From Tritrichomonas musculus (Eukaryota > Parabasalia > Tritrichomonadida > Tritrichomonadidae): a stretch of DNA of 64,000 nucleotides. Numbering within the stretch: the first letter of the stretch is position 1; each line of letters opens with the position of its first letter. Both the position numbers and the translations under genes were made by a program. Below the pieces are notes generated by a model. That model made no database searches, was not told where the DNA came from, and saw only the letters and a list, made by a program, of their open reading frames with translations. Below are positions 1 through 8,582 of the stretch, in pieces. The stretch is from positions 5,332,001 to 5,396,000 of the forward strand of contig JAPFFF010000011.1 of assembly GCA_039105265.1 (NCBI GenBank). The letters are read 5' to 3'.

Positions 1-1275
1 CATGATGTGGTTAGCAGATTTAGCAACAGTCTTCTCGATTTGCCATACATAGTACTTACCATCATTGTGTTGCAAAGCTGGTTTGGTGTAATCCGGATTG
101 GCTAAACATATTTCTTCATCAGTGGCAGTTGGCTTGAGGTCCAATTTAGCAAACTCATCTGCTGTATAGCTGAAATACATGACAAGATCCTGTGCGATAT
201 CATCATAAGTATATGAACCATCACTTTGGAAATTGTATTGTTCACCAATTCTGTATCTAAGCTTATATTTGATTGGAGCTGGAGTTGGACTTGGACTTGG
301 TGATGGATCTGGCTTATCTTCTTCTTCAGGAGATGGGTCTGGAGTTGGAGATGGTGAAGGTCCTGGTGAAGGTCCTGGAGTTGGTGAAGGTCCTGGAGTT
401 GGAGATGGTGAAGGTGTTCCTGGTCCTGGGATGATAGCCTCATTACCGATTTGAGTGAATTGGTGTTTGAGATGTCCATGAGCTTTGATTTGTTTGAGTT
501 TGTCGAGTTCCTCTGGGGATACAGTATCATTATCTTCTAGGAATGCCTTGGCTTCAGCAACCGTGTATGGGTCAATGGCAGCCCAAACAAGACCAGCTGG
601 ACTGACTTGGAATCTAATGGATAAATCACCAATGATTCCGTTAGGGAATAAGTCAAATGCCTGTAATGCAAGCAAGTCATCAAATGGTACATTCAAGTCG
701 AATTCAGTTGTGGTCTTACCACCATCCTTGAAGCTATTGAGATTAACGTATGAACCAGCATGAGTTTGACTGTAATTGCTGATGTTCTCCCATAAGCTGT
801 GAACGAATCTGCGGCGCATCTTCTCAGTCTCTGGCTTCAAAACCGAGTATAGGAAGCCCTCGCGAATGCATTCATTTTGCTGATATCCGACATTGACATT
901 GTTATGGAGAATCTCGAGCCTGTCGAATAATTGGTTCGAGGACTTGAATCCAACAAACAGTTTATAGAAGTTATTTGGATCATTGATCTCTTGCAATTTG
1001 GCCAAATCGGTGTTCAATTGCAAATCGAGTTTGATGTGGAATGTGAGGAAGCCTTTGTCGATATCGCTAATGAAGTGGTCGGGATGTGTTAATGAAATCT
1101 GTGAGTACTGGCCTTGGTGAAATGGGGCTGGCTGGTCATGGCAATCGACAGTTCTAAATGAGAAGCTTCTGGTACCATCATTCACATTGATGATATTTCG
1201 CATCTTCTGGAATGTGTCATTGACATTCCCAACCTCGTATTTCAAATTGTGAGCTCTTTCGTTCCTGTATCTCAT
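1..1275 (-). CDS. MCP: Polinton major capsid protein, partial (outer copy)
   Basis: N-terminal part of the capsid gene; it runs off the left edge without a stop. The start at 1275 (MRYRNERAHN) is chosen because it aligns with the start of the family-2 capsid protein. The region includes the first jelly-roll with the NVPFDDLLALQAF segment, typical of Polinton double jelly-roll capsid proteins, and a Pro/Ser/Gly-rich insert (PSPGPSP type) that is two residues longer than in the inner copy. It shares a 47-bp divergent promoter with the small amphipathic gene at 1323. Role: building the icosahedral shell. The capsid assignment is firm by family likeness. Confidence 0.85.
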   Translation of the reverse strand, partial: MRYRNERAHNLKYEVGNVNDTFQKMRNIINVNDGTRSFSFRTVDCHDQPAPFHQGQYSQISLTHPDHFISDIDKGFLTFHIKLDLQLNTDLAKLQEINDPNNFYKLFVGFKSSNQLFDRLEILHNNVNVGYQQNECIREGFLYSVLKPETEKMRRRFVHSLWENISNYSQTHAGSYVNLNSFKDGGKTTTEFDLNVPFDDLLALQAFDLFPNGIIGDLSIRFQVSPAGLVWAAIDPYTVAEAKAFLEDNDTVSPEELDKLKQIKAHGHLKHQFTQIGNEAIIPGPGTPSPSPTPGPSPTPGPSPGPSPSPTPDPSPEEEDKPDPSPSPSPTPAPIKYKLRYRIGEQYNFQSDGSYTYDDIAQDLVMYFSYTADEFAKLDLKPTATDEEICLANPDYTKPALQHNDGKYYVWQIEKTVAKSANHIM

Positions 1276-1322
1276 TTTGTATCTTGGAAAAAAGCTTGAA
1301 ATCACATTTTTTTATATACCAA
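1276..1322. promoter_or_regulatory. Divergent capsid/amphipathic-protein promoter
   Basis: 47 bp between two starts. Contains CTTGAAATCACATTTTTTT and no TATTTTTG box. A similar string (CTTGAAAAAACACTTTTTTT) lies in the divergent gap 2311-2344. Possibly a class used by structural genes. Confidence 0.4.
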
Positions 1323-1574
1323 ATGGGTATTGGCATCTTCAAGAAGATTAAGAACGCTTTCAAGAACGTCGGCAGTAAGCTCAAGAATGCAGCTCAAACT
1401 GTCATCCGCAACATCCCAAGGGCAGTTGATATTGGAAAGGGGATCATCAATAGGATCAAGCCAATCGCCGACTTCATACCAGGTGTTGGACCAGTTGTAG
1501 ACACCATCAGTACTGGACTCAATTACGTAAGCAAAGCTAATGATATAGGTAAATCCATACTGGACAAGGTTTGA
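1323..1574 (+). CDS. Small amphipathic, pVI-like protein (outer copy)
   Basis: 83 residues beginning MGIGIFKKIKNAFKNVG. The first half is a basic amphipathic helix; the second half carries a hydrophobic Gly/Pro turn (FIPGVGPVVDTISTGLNYV). This resembles small membrane-active or capsid-lining proteins of adenoviruses and other Polintons (pVI or pX type). The match is by pattern only. An upstream in-frame codon is possible but the family-2 homologue starts at the equivalent MGVGIF. It is divergent from the capsid gene with a 47-bp gap, which fits a virion component made with the capsid protein. Confidence 0.7.
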   Translation: MGIGIFKKIKNAFKNVGSKLKNAAQTVIRNIPRAVDIGKGIINRIKPIADFIPGVGPVVDTISTGLNYVSKANDIGKSILDKV

Positions 1575-1605
1575 TCATCATAGAATATCTACATACATAT
1601 GAATA

Positions 1606-1613
1606 TATTTTTG
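1606..1613 (+). promoter_or_regulatory. TATTTTTG box
   Basis: 12 bases before the chosen start at 1625; equivalent at 31612-31619. Confidence 0.5.
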
Positions 1614-1624
1614 TCCGTTTTGAA

Positions 1625-2059
1625 ATGAATTGCGATATTAGGGTTATTAATGATAACAAGCAGGAGCAACGCACATTCAACTCAGTAGAGGAGTTCGACC
1701 TGTTCTACCAGAAGTACAAGGACATGTTCAATGAGAAGACCACCAATTACCTCAATAAAACCTACAAAATTATAACCCCGGAGTGCGAGTACAGGATTAC
1801 CAAACGCACTGGCAAGGATGGCTCCAGTAATGTGTTTCTCAAGAAGATCACCAAGCCAGCCGATAGTGACAACCTGGTGGAGATCCAATTTGCAAACATT
1901 CGAGCTGACATCAATGCATTGCAATCAACAGTAGATGAATACACCAAACGGATTACCACTCTGGAGAACACCATTAGCGTGATCACCACAAAAATAAATC
2001 AGCTCACCAATACTGTGAATGAGTGTACTGATGCGGTGAACGGTATCCTAAGACATTAA
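1625..2059 (+). CDS. Conserved Polinton protein with C-terminal coiled coil (outer copy)
   Basis: 144 residues, start chosen at MNCDIRVIND because it lies 12 bases after a TATTTTTG box and aligns with the family-2 homologue. The N-terminal 75 residues (SVEEFDLFYQKY, TTNYLNKTYKI, YRITKRTGKDG) form a compact conserved domain; the last 55 residues have heptad spacing typical of a coiled coil. I do not recognise the function. The gene ends in TAAA and overlaps the 3' end of the convergent gene at 2056 by 4 bases. Confidence 0.7.
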   Translation: MNCDIRVINDNKQEQRTFNSVEEFDLFYQKYKDMFNEKTTNYLNKTYKIITPECEYRITKRTGKDGSSNVFLKKITKPADSDNLVEIQFANIRADINALQSTVDEYTKRITTLENTISVITTKINQLTNTVNECTDAVNGILRH

Positions 2060-2310
2060 ATTTTTGAATTATTTGGGATTACCTGGTGATTGAGCGAGTG
2101 GTGTATTGCTGATGATGTTGACTTAATGATTGGATCATGCACAACACACCCCTTATCTTCATATTTTGGGATTGTGGGTTTGGTACAACTCATAGTTCGC
2201 CTATTTCGCATGTGACGTTCCAGGTGATTGAAATACGTAAGGCCATTTGAATCTCTTAATACACGGCGTTCCTCGTATGAATTACATTCCTGCGCTTTCG
2301 CGTATGACAT
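2056..2310 (-). CDS. Small conserved protein (outer copy)
   Basis: 84 residues, basic, Cys- and His-containing, no recognised domain. Weak similarity to a protein at the same place in the middle element (YFNHLERHMRNRR against YFDRLQLTMQKKR, and a shared SLNH near the C-terminus) supports a real gene. It faces the coiled-coil gene at 2345 across a 34-bp divergent promoter and overlaps the convergent gene at 1625-2059 by 4 bases. Confidence 0.55.
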   Translation of the reverse strand: MSYAKAQECNSYEERRVLRDSNGLTYFNHLERHMRNRRTMSCTKPTIPKYEDKGCVVHDPIIKSTSSAIHHSLNHQVIPNNSKI

Positions 2311-2344
2311 TTAATCTTGAAAAAACACTTTTTTTCATATCTAA
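2311..2344. promoter_or_regulatory. Divergent small-gene promoter
   Basis: 34 bp between the starts at 2310 and 2345, with CTTGAAAAAACACTTTTTTT and a TCATAT initiator-like site. Confidence 0.4.
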
Positions 2345-2578
2345 ATGACTGAATTGGGTGAATACAAGAAAGAGATTCCAGAGTTGAAGCGCATCAAGCA
2401 TGATCTCAAGGAGAAGTGCTATATGTATAAGGGTCACCTCAATAACATCAAAGGGGGTATGCTGGGTAGCAATGGTCTCGCAGTCCGTGAATCATTGATT
2501 GAGGACATCAATAGTTTGAAGGAAAAGGTTTCCAAACTTGAAAATGAGTTAGCTGAATTATCAAACGATAACCACTAA
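2345..2578 (+). CDS. Short coiled-coil protein (outer copy)
   Basis: 77 residues, highly charged. It starts MTELGEYKKEIPELKRIK and ends with a leucine heptad region (SLKEKVSKLENELAEL). The family-2 protein at 58752 is clearly homologous. A TCATAT initiator-like site lies 10 bases before the start, and the stop reads TAAA. Function unknown; size and coil suggest an oligomerising structural or regulatory protein. Confidence 0.65.
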   Translation: MTELGEYKKEIPELKRIKHDLKEKCYMYKGHLNNIKGGMLGSNGLAVRESLIEDINSLKEKVSKLENELAELSNDNH

Positions 2579-2585
2579 ATTTCTG

Positions 2586-2607
2586 GTAACAGCAATTTTG
2601 CTGTCAC
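2586..2607. repeat. 22-base palindromic repeat, site 1
   Basis: Core CAGCAATTTTGCTG forms a 6-bp stem with a TT loop, extended by flanking bases. Between the coiled-coil and integrase genes of the outer copy. Confidence 0.85.
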
Positions 2608-2619
2608 GATAGAGACCAT

Positions 2620-2627
2620 TATTTTTG
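2620..2627 (+). promoter_or_regulatory. TATTTTTG box
   Basis: 9 bases before the integrase start at 2636; equivalent at 32626-32633. Confidence 0.5.
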
Positions 2628-2635
2628 CACATTAA

Positions 2636-4006
2636 ATGTTTCACAAAGTAACATCATTCTTGTGGGGTGAGAAAGCAGTTCCTTCTACAGAAGGTACTTC
2701 ATACCCTAAGCCCCCTGCACCAGAAGGTACTTCATACCCTAAGCCCCCTGAGAACGCGGTTCCTGCTCCCCCTCCGCCACAGGAAATGGCTAATACCAAC
2801 AAGAAATCATTCAAGATATTCGATAATGAGTACAAGTCATTGCTCAAGTACCCATTCAAATCCAAAATATCAAAATTGGACCCATCACTGTTTATCGTCA
2901 ATCCGGAGTATCATCATGAACCATTCGTGAAGGACTTCAAATTGAAATCATGCAATTATTATTCAAAACCGGATTTCTCATTAGAACCTGGCTGCTGGGA
3001 GGTCGATTTGATGTTTGTGAAGTACGCTACGAAGGCTGGCGATAAATTGGTACCCCATGAAACCATTTACCTCATCATGGTGAATGTCAATACGCGATAT
3101 CTAATTGTGGAACCACTTAAGAACAAACTAGCTGATACCATTAAGGATGCATACGCCAAAATCATTCTCGATAAATATGATGACTTCAAATTTAATACCA
3201 TCAAATGTGATGGTGAAAATAATCTACTAAAAGTGCTTGATATAATTCCCTACAGAAGTCCAGACAAAAATAAATATGCAGGTACCAAAAATGTGTTGAT
3301 TGACGGTAATGCAGTGATTGTCGATAAATCCAAACATAACAACGCTCACAAAATCGTTGATGCAACCATTAGGACACTCCGCAATGCATTCGGTTTAGAT
3401 AATCGTAGGATTGGAGACCCATTCCTGATGCAACAGATGGTTCACTACTATAACAACACACCACATCGGTCTCTACGAATGCCCAATCCCAATTACCGAG
3501 ATGATGAGTATTATGACCCGTATCTAGCAAGGGAACCAAAGTGGATATACTACACACCCAATCAAATGCAGCACAACCCAGATTTGGAGTGGAGATACAT
3601 CAGGGATTGCCAAAGGAGGCTACGTCGAGTCAAAAATAATATGCAAATGGATGGTCTGCTGAGCTATAGCAAGGGTAATATCATATTGGTCCATTACGAT
3701 ACATCCAAAACTGAGAAGAAGCATGAGAAGCAGAGGCGTGTGTTCAATGAGATTGCTGAATTCATTAGATACCATAATGGGAACGTCGAATGCAAATTGC
3801 TGAACCCATATCGTAGATTCCAGTTGAATGCTGATAAACAAGCAGGAACTGCGTTCTATGTGCCGTATATCAAAACCAAAACTGGTCGAAGTCCTAAGAC
3901 TGATGATGAGCGATCTACCATAACTGTCCCCATTATGTACACCCGATTCGTGGCACCCAATTATGCATCACTAGGTGAAGACTATAAGCAGTACTTTGCT
4001 GTCTAA
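2636..4006 (+). CDS. INT: Retroviral-type integrase of Polinton (outer copy)
   Basis: 456 residues. After a Pro-rich N-terminus of about 50 residues with repeats (EGTSYPKPP) comes the RNase H-fold catalytic core: WEVDLMF with Asp124, IKCDGENN with Asp192, and the HKIVDATIRTLRNAFG helix with an acidic residue at 242, the spacing of a DDE-type integrase. The C-terminal part (about 330-456) is beta-rich and probably binds DNA. It would catalyse insertion with a 6-bp stagger, matching the duplications seen here. A TATTTTTG box lies 9 bases before the start. The next gene begins 4 bases after it. Confidence 0.88.
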   Translation: MFHKVTSFLWGEKAVPSTEGTSYPKPPAPEGTSYPKPPENAVPAPPPPQEMANTNKKSFKIFDNEYKSLLKYPFKSKISKLDPSLFIVNPEYHHEPFVKDFKLKSCNYYSKPDFSLEPGCWEVDLMFVKYATKAGDKLVPHETIYLIMVNVNTRYLIVEPLKNKLADTIKDAYAKIILDKYDDFKFNTIKCDGENNLLKVLDIIPYRSPDKNKYAGTKNVLIDGNAVIVDKSKHNNAHKIVDATIRTLRNAFGLDNRRIGDPFLMQQMVHYYNNTPHRSLRMPNPNYRDDEYYDPYLAREPKWIYYTPNQMQHNPDLEWRYIRDCQRRLRRVKNNMQMDGLLSYSKGNIILVHYDTSKTEKKHEKQRRVFNEIAEFIRYHNGNVECKLLNPYRRFQLNADKQAGTAFYVPYIKTKTGRSPKTDDERSTITVPIMYTRFVAPNYASLGEDYKQYFAV

Positions 4007-4009
4007 TAA

Positions 4010-4342
4010 ATGCCAAAGCGCTATTTCCATACACAGACCACCGAATTTACATTACCTGAGGATTTCATATATAGTCGCAACAAGAAATACATCGTAGTGC
4101 AGTATGTGGGAGCTATCCTGAATAAGACCATCATCGGTGATTTGATGGTACACTCGGATATTGTAGAATTCGACCCATACTGTGACCACTTCATAATGCT
4201 AGCCAACAGACGGCAAACCAAATATCGCAAATATGAGATGCTCAATAGGACCAAGCGGGATTTCAAAATATGGTTCACAGACCTGTATGGTAATGAGATA
4301 AAACCCGATGCATTCGTGCTATCGTGCTTGCTAATCTATTGA
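4010..4342 (+). CDS. 110-residue conserved Polinton protein (outer copy)
   Basis: Starts 4 bases after the integrase stop and is identical in the inner copy; the homologue in the middle element is also fused in an operon with integrase. The chain is beta-rich and ends IWFTDLYGNEIKP then a hydrophobic strand (FVLSCLLIY). That ending resembles the last strands of small jelly-roll capsid proteins of Polintons, so a minor capsid or penton-related role is possible, but 110 residues is short for a full jelly roll. Function not established. Confidence 0.7.
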   Translation: MPKRYFHTQTTEFTLPEDFIYSRNKKYIVVQYVGAILNKTIIGDLMVHSDIVEFDPYCDHFIMLANRRQTKYRKYEMLNRTKRDFKIWFTDLYGNEIKPDAFVLSCLLIY

Positions 4343-4367
4343 CCACAGTATGGCCAATATAGGAGTT

Positions 4368-4375
4368 TATTTTTG
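4368..4375 (+). promoter_or_regulatory. TATTTTTG box
   Basis: 6 bases before the start at 4381; equivalent at 34374-34381. Confidence 0.5.
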
Positions 4376-4380
4376 GGTAA

Positions 4381-5787
4381 ATGAGTAAACATTATGATCA
4401 TGAGACTAATACTCTCACGATAGAACCCGGACAATATGATAATTTATATAAAAACAATGCTATAGATCAAATAACTATTAGTCCAAATGGTCACACCATT
4501 TATATAATACCTCACGTGATAATACCACCACCATTTGTACGTAACTTCTTTGCTCGAAAAGAGCCTGATAAGGATGGCATTGGAATTAAGTCTATAAAAT
4601 ATTACTTCTGTTTGTCAAATTCGTATGATGCGGATTATATCTGGACTTGGGAAAACTCATTCGATAAAGATGTTGTTTATCTAGAGAAGTTCCCAGGGGA
4701 ACGTCCAAAACGACTAACTGATAATATGAATATATGTTTGCCAGTTAAATTCTTCGAGGTAAACATTGTTAATAAAGTTCGGCTAACAGTTGGGCGGAGT
4801 AGCGACGAAGGATTTTATATCCCATTATTGGCTGAAGAGAGTGACCAAATACCCACTGTGAATATTGTTCAAAACACTCGTGTATATCACAGCCCTAATA
4901 AGTCCAGACAAAGTGAGAAGAATATTGAGTTTGCATTTGCCAAAAAACCCACAAATGCACCTCGTCCAAAACCCCTTCCACCACCACCAGGTGTAACGCC
5001 AATTACAACTGAACAACGTATTAATGATATACGCAAACAGCCCAAGGTTGATGACAATGGTGTATATCGTTCGACGGATATTCGGCCTGCAACCGCACCA
5101 ATTACTCTAGCTAAGAAAAATGGTGATAAGCAGGAATATCGCGTAAAATATGAAACACAATATGACCTGGTTAGAAATATTCGAAATAGATTACAGCAAA
5201 GCAAGCTCGATTTCGAGGCCATAAGTAATCCAAGCATACAATCATCAGCTAGGGTTCTAACACCAAACAAGAGTCAAAACCGAATTGCTAGCAAACCGCG
5301 TGATAGAATACGTGATACTCCAACACCATCCAAATCCAATTCGGTATCATTTGGACCATCATTCAAAAACATTGGATTCCAACCCAAGCAGGAAGCAATT
5401 TCATTGCCGAACGCTAGCGAACTGCGTTCTAACTCCCAAAGTCTGCATATTGAGGACCTTGATAATAGTGAATCAACTGAAATATATCAGTTCATGGCAC
5501 CTGAATCACCAATACAACCTATCCAACCACCTCCACATATATCATCTACTAGTAGTTTGTCATCACGTAGTTTGTCATCACGTGGTTTGAATAGCAAGAT
5601 ACATATTCCACCCAATATGATGCCTAGACCGTCATCAGCTAAGTCCAAAAATAGTAGTTCTAAAACCAGATCTACGGCAAAGCCATCTACGGCAAAGCCA
5701 TCTACGGCACAACCAGTAATTAAATTCAAAGGGTTTGGGTTCCAAGGTTTTAACAAAGATAATGATATGGGTGATATCCCCGATTAA
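4381..5787 (+). CDS. Beta-rich N-domain with Pro/Ser-rich tail (outer copy)
   Basis: 468 residues. The first 150 or so are beta-rich and could be a single jelly-roll (NTLTIEPGQYDNLY, HTIYIIPHVIIPPPF). The rest is low complexity and basic, with PPPPG, many Ser residues and a tandem STAKP repeat (15-bp unit, 5671-5715). No close homologue is seen in the middle element. A TATTTTTG box lies 6 bases before the start. A minor capsid role is a guess from the N-terminal domain and from the position between integrase cluster and structural genes. Confidence 0.6.
   Translation: MSKHYDHETNTLTIEPGQYDNLYKNNAIDQITISPNGHTIYIIPHVIIPPPFVRNFFARKEPDKDGIGIKSIKYYFCLSNSYDADYIWTWENSFDKDVVYLEKFPGERPKRLTDNMNICLPVKFFEVNIVNKVRLTVGRSSDEGFYIPLLAEESDQIPTVNIVQNTRVYHSPNKSRQSEKNIEFAFAKKPTNAPRPKPLPPPPGVTPITTEQRINDIRKQPKVDDNGVYRSTDIRPATAPITLAKKNGDKQEYRVKYETQYDLVRNIRNRLQQSKLDFEAISNPSIQSSARVLTPNKSQNRIASKPRDRIRDTPTPSKSNSVSFGPSFKNIGFQPKQEAISLPNASELRSNSQSLHIEDLDNSESTEIYQFMAPESPIQPIQPPPHISSTSSLSSRSLSSRGLNSKIHIPPNMMPRPSSAKSKNSSSKTRSTAKPSTAKPSTAQPVIKFKGFGFQGFNKDNDMGDIPD
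5671..5715. repeat. 15-bp tandem repeat coding STAKP (outer copy)
   Basis: Three units of TCTACGGCAAAGCCA type; five units at 35671-35735 in the inner copy. Recent copy-number change. Confidence 0.85.
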
Positions 5788-5789
5788 AT

Positions 5790-8564
5790 TTATACTTCTG
5801 ATGCTTCTGCTTCTGCTTCTGCTTCTGCTTCTTCTAATTGCTCAATGCCGTCTATGAAGTATTTATTTACAGCATTTTCACGAGCTGCTTCAGCTGATTG
5901 AGCTTTAGACTCCTTGTATTCAGCATATCCCCTATTCTTATAAAGATCAGTATCCAGGAATTGGATGAGATTATTTTTGTACTGTTCTCGATTATGCTTC
6001 AAACGCTTCTTGTCTCCATAAACAGCAGTATTATATAACTTTTGCAACAACCCTTGATTTGACGCTTTAGAAGGGTCTACCTTCATACCATTTATGAATA
6101 CAACATAAACGAGTCTGTTCATGATGAATTTGAAACGTTCATCCCAGTTTTCCTCTTGAACCATTGCATCATTAGTAGTGAAATTAATATGCTTACTAAT
6201 GACGTCCTGAGTATCAGCTTGAAGTTTTCTACCAACAGATACATTATATTCCCTGGAATTGACCTTCTTATAAAGGAGCCAATCTGAATAGCCTATCTTC
6301 CGGCCCTTACTAGCTTCAATGGAACGTAGAGCTGGTTGATCATATAGTACAGCAAACATTGCATTAGTACTAGTGAGATAATCTGTTAATTTCCTGAGTG
6401 GTTCAACAGGCTTATAGTACTGATTCCAAAAGAAATGCCATAAATGGGAGAACACAGATGCCCAATATGAATTTGGTGTTAATCGTTTACTTATTCTGGG
6501 TTTAGGTAATCCAAGCTTTGAATAAGTATCCATCAGTTCACTCATACTCTTATTCGCCTCCAGATTATACTCACCAGCTTCCCAATTAACCTTATTAAGC
6601 GATTTCTGGAACATCTCAGCCAACCACGCATTAAATGGGTTCTGTTTACGAGCTTTCTTTGTCGAGTATGTTGCAGCCCAAGCCTTCTTATATGGTGATG
6701 CTTGAACGAGTTGATATCCATTTATAATGACTGGACTACCACGTTTATCAACAAGGACAATATCATCAACCTGGTCTCCATTAAGATCAGTAATGGAATT
6801 GCCTAATGGGTCTTGGGAATTGGTTGGTAATAATCTATATAAAGGTATTCCATCAGCATCGAGATGATTCTTGCAGTATTCATGTGCAGTATCTCTTTGA
6901 GCTGCATCTGGAATATATTTAATTCGATAGTTCCCATTAATGATTAAGTCGAGGAAGTCGCGTTTGTATTTAGATGTATCACGAACCTTTGATAAATTGT
7001 GTATGTTTAACTTATTCATTGCATTAGATACTTGTTCATAACCTTTACCTTTTCGGATTCCCGTGGTTCCACGTCTTTTGGCTTGGTATTCGGCTGCTAA
7101 TTGTGAAGCGTCAAATGGGTTTTCTTGAGTTAGATCTTCTATGAATGATGCTGTATTCTCATCATGACCCCAATTACCAATATCATCATCATCTGGTACC
7201 GTGAGTCCCTTTAAATTGTTAAGTGTATCAGATCCTATAAAGGATGGTGCTTCTGTCATAGTTTCTTTAGGTGAAGAAAAAATGTTATTATTTGTATACT
7301 CGATTTCAGGGGATATATTTGTCATCAATAGGGACTTCGCTAGGGACTTCGCTAGGGACTTCGCTTGGGATGTCGCTTTGGGTACCGATCCAGGGATATC
7401 CCCTAATGGAATCTCGCTAGGGACTTCGCTAGGGACTTCGCTAGGGACTTCGCTAGGGACTTCGCTAGGAACTTCGCTTGGATCTCCTGAGGGTTTCGAT
7501 TTATGCGATTTGCTATTAAGCTTATTTACTAGATTGAGCTTATCTAATATATCACGGGTATCTTCATATTGACCTCTAGAAATATATTCATGTAATGTGG
7601 CTACCAAATCTTTTGTTTTAAGGTCATCACTAGACTGTGGATGGATAGCCCTATTATAGCATTCCGTAAGTCCATCATATGAGTCCTCACCCAAAACACC
7701 GAAATTGCGAAGTGCTTGCAAATCATGTTTGAGTGTTTTGTTGAATGTAGTCATAAGTCTATCCATATTACTCTCACCTGGCAAATTGGTCAGGGATTGT
7801 AAGAATTCCTTATTGATTTCAGCTTCGATATCTTCATAGGTTTTAACAGTTGTAATGCATTTCCGTATACTAGATACCTCTTTATTGGTTTTTGGAGACC
7901 TAATGATATCGGCTTGCTTTTTCTCGATTGAATCCAAGTTACGTATGATATTATCAACCATATCTCGTACCTCTCGAATCTCAATTTGGTTTAGTTTGCG
8001 GGGTGCATATTTAACGGGGTCATCAGCAATGCGATAGTATTTGGGTAATACATTAAGGATTTGTTCGGGGAGTATATCTTGAGTCTTAAGTGCATCCATA
8101 TCAACACTAATTCGAGCTATTCGATTGGGTGTGAGTATTTGGAATGGACTCATATCACCTTCTTCCTCCTCCTCCTCAAATTCTAGCTCAATAGGTTCCT
8201 CAAATTCGGGGATATCCTGTTGGAGTTCCTCGCTAGGGACTTCGCTAGGGACTTCGCTAGGGACTTCGCTTGGATCTCCTGGGGGTTTCAAATGTTGCTC
8301 CAGATCTTCGAAGAATGCTGAATTTACAAGTAAATTACCATGCAATTTCGCAAACTGATCTGGGTTATTTATGTTGGTGCTTTCCCATGCATTTTTCATA
8401 TCTTCAAGCTTATGCGATACCTCATCCGTGTACAAATCTGGCCTATTGATGGCGGCTATTATATTATAGACGATTGCATTTGGTATTTTGCATTTTTGTA
8501 CCATACACCTAAGAATCACCCGGTATGTGGGGTCCTTGACTCCACTATTAATTACGGTAAGCAT
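5790..8564 (-). CDS. Large conserved Polinton protein with SEVP repeats (outer copy)
   Basis: 924 residues. Order: N-terminal helical region; SEVP tetrapeptide repeats with an acidic run (about 105-135); a helical region; a second SEVP array (about 360-385); and a conserved C-terminal 450 residues. That part contains DLNGDQVDDIVLVD near residue 593, which has the Asp/Asn spacing of a calcium-binding or FG-GAP-like loop, and a Trp-rich stretch (HLWHFFWNQYY). It ends in an Ala-Glu repeat. Function unknown. It is divergent from the fibre gene with an 18-bp gap, a pairing kept in the middle element, so a structural role is likely. Confidence 0.7.
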   Translation of the reverse strand: MLTVINSGVKDPTYRVILRCMVQKCKIPNAIVYNIIAAINRPDLYTDEVSHKLEDMKNAWESTNINNPDQFAKLHGNLLVNSAFFEDLEQHLKPPGDPSEVPSEVPSEVPSEELQQDIPEFEEPIELEFEEEEEEGDMSPFQILTPNRIARISVDMDALKTQDILPEQILNVLPKYYRIADDPVKYAPRKLNQIEIREVRDMVDNIIRNLDSIEKKQADIIRSPKTNKEVSSIRKCITTVKTYEDIEAEINKEFLQSLTNLPGESNMDRLMTTFNKTLKHDLQALRNFGVLGEDSYDGLTECYNRAIHPQSSDDLKTKDLVATLHEYISRGQYEDTRDILDKLNLVNKLNSKSHKSKPSGDPSEVPSEVPSEVPSEVPSEVPSEIPLGDIPGSVPKATSQAKSLAKSLAKSLLMTNISPEIEYTNNNIFSSPKETMTEAPSFIGSDTLNNLKGLTVPDDDDIGNWGHDENTASFIEDLTQENPFDASQLAAEYQAKRRGTTGIRKGKGYEQVSNAMNKLNIHNLSKVRDTSKYKRDFLDLIINGNYRIKYIPDAAQRDTAHEYCKNHLDADGIPLYRLLPTNSQDPLGNSITDLNGDQVDDIVLVDKRGSPVIINGYQLVQASPYKKAWAATYSTKKARKQNPFNAWLAEMFQKSLNKVNWEAGEYNLEANKSMSELMDTYSKLGLPKPRISKRLTPNSYWASVFSHLWHFFWNQYYKPVEPLRKLTDYLTSTNAMFAVLYDQPALRSIEASKGRKIGYSDWLLYKKVNSREYNVSVGRKLQADTQDVISKHINFTTNDAMVQEENWDERFKFIMNRLVYVVFINGMKVDPSKASNQGLLQKLYNTAVYGDKKRLKHNREQYKNNLIQFLDTDLYKNRGYAEYKESKAQSAEAARENAVNKYFIDGIEQLEEAEAEAEAEASEV
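7320..7490. repeat. 12-bp tandem repeat coding SEVP (outer copy)
   Basis: CTAGGGACTTCG units in two blocks (about 7328-7368 and 7407-7478). The first block, coding an Ala-Lys-Ser variant, is absent from the inner copy (compare 37320-37440). A further block lies at 8228-8274. Confidence 0.85.
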
Positions 8565-8582
8565 ACCTTTATTTTATAGTAA
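8565..8582. promoter_or_regulatory. Divergent large-protein/fibre promoter
   Basis: Only 18 bp (ACCTTTATTTTATAGTAA) separate the two starts; the same gap is found at 38524-38541. Confidence 0.4.

Noticed and set aside
102-530. Leu/Gln/His-rich minus-strand frame, and its twin at 30114-30698
   Set aside because: Out-of-frame shadow of the Pro/Ser/Gly repeat region of the capsid gene.
2636-4006. Retrovirus or LTR retrotransposon, from the integrase
   Set aside because: No reverse transcriptase, gag or LTRs; the integrase sits among Polinton genes with Polinton-type ends and 6-bp duplications.
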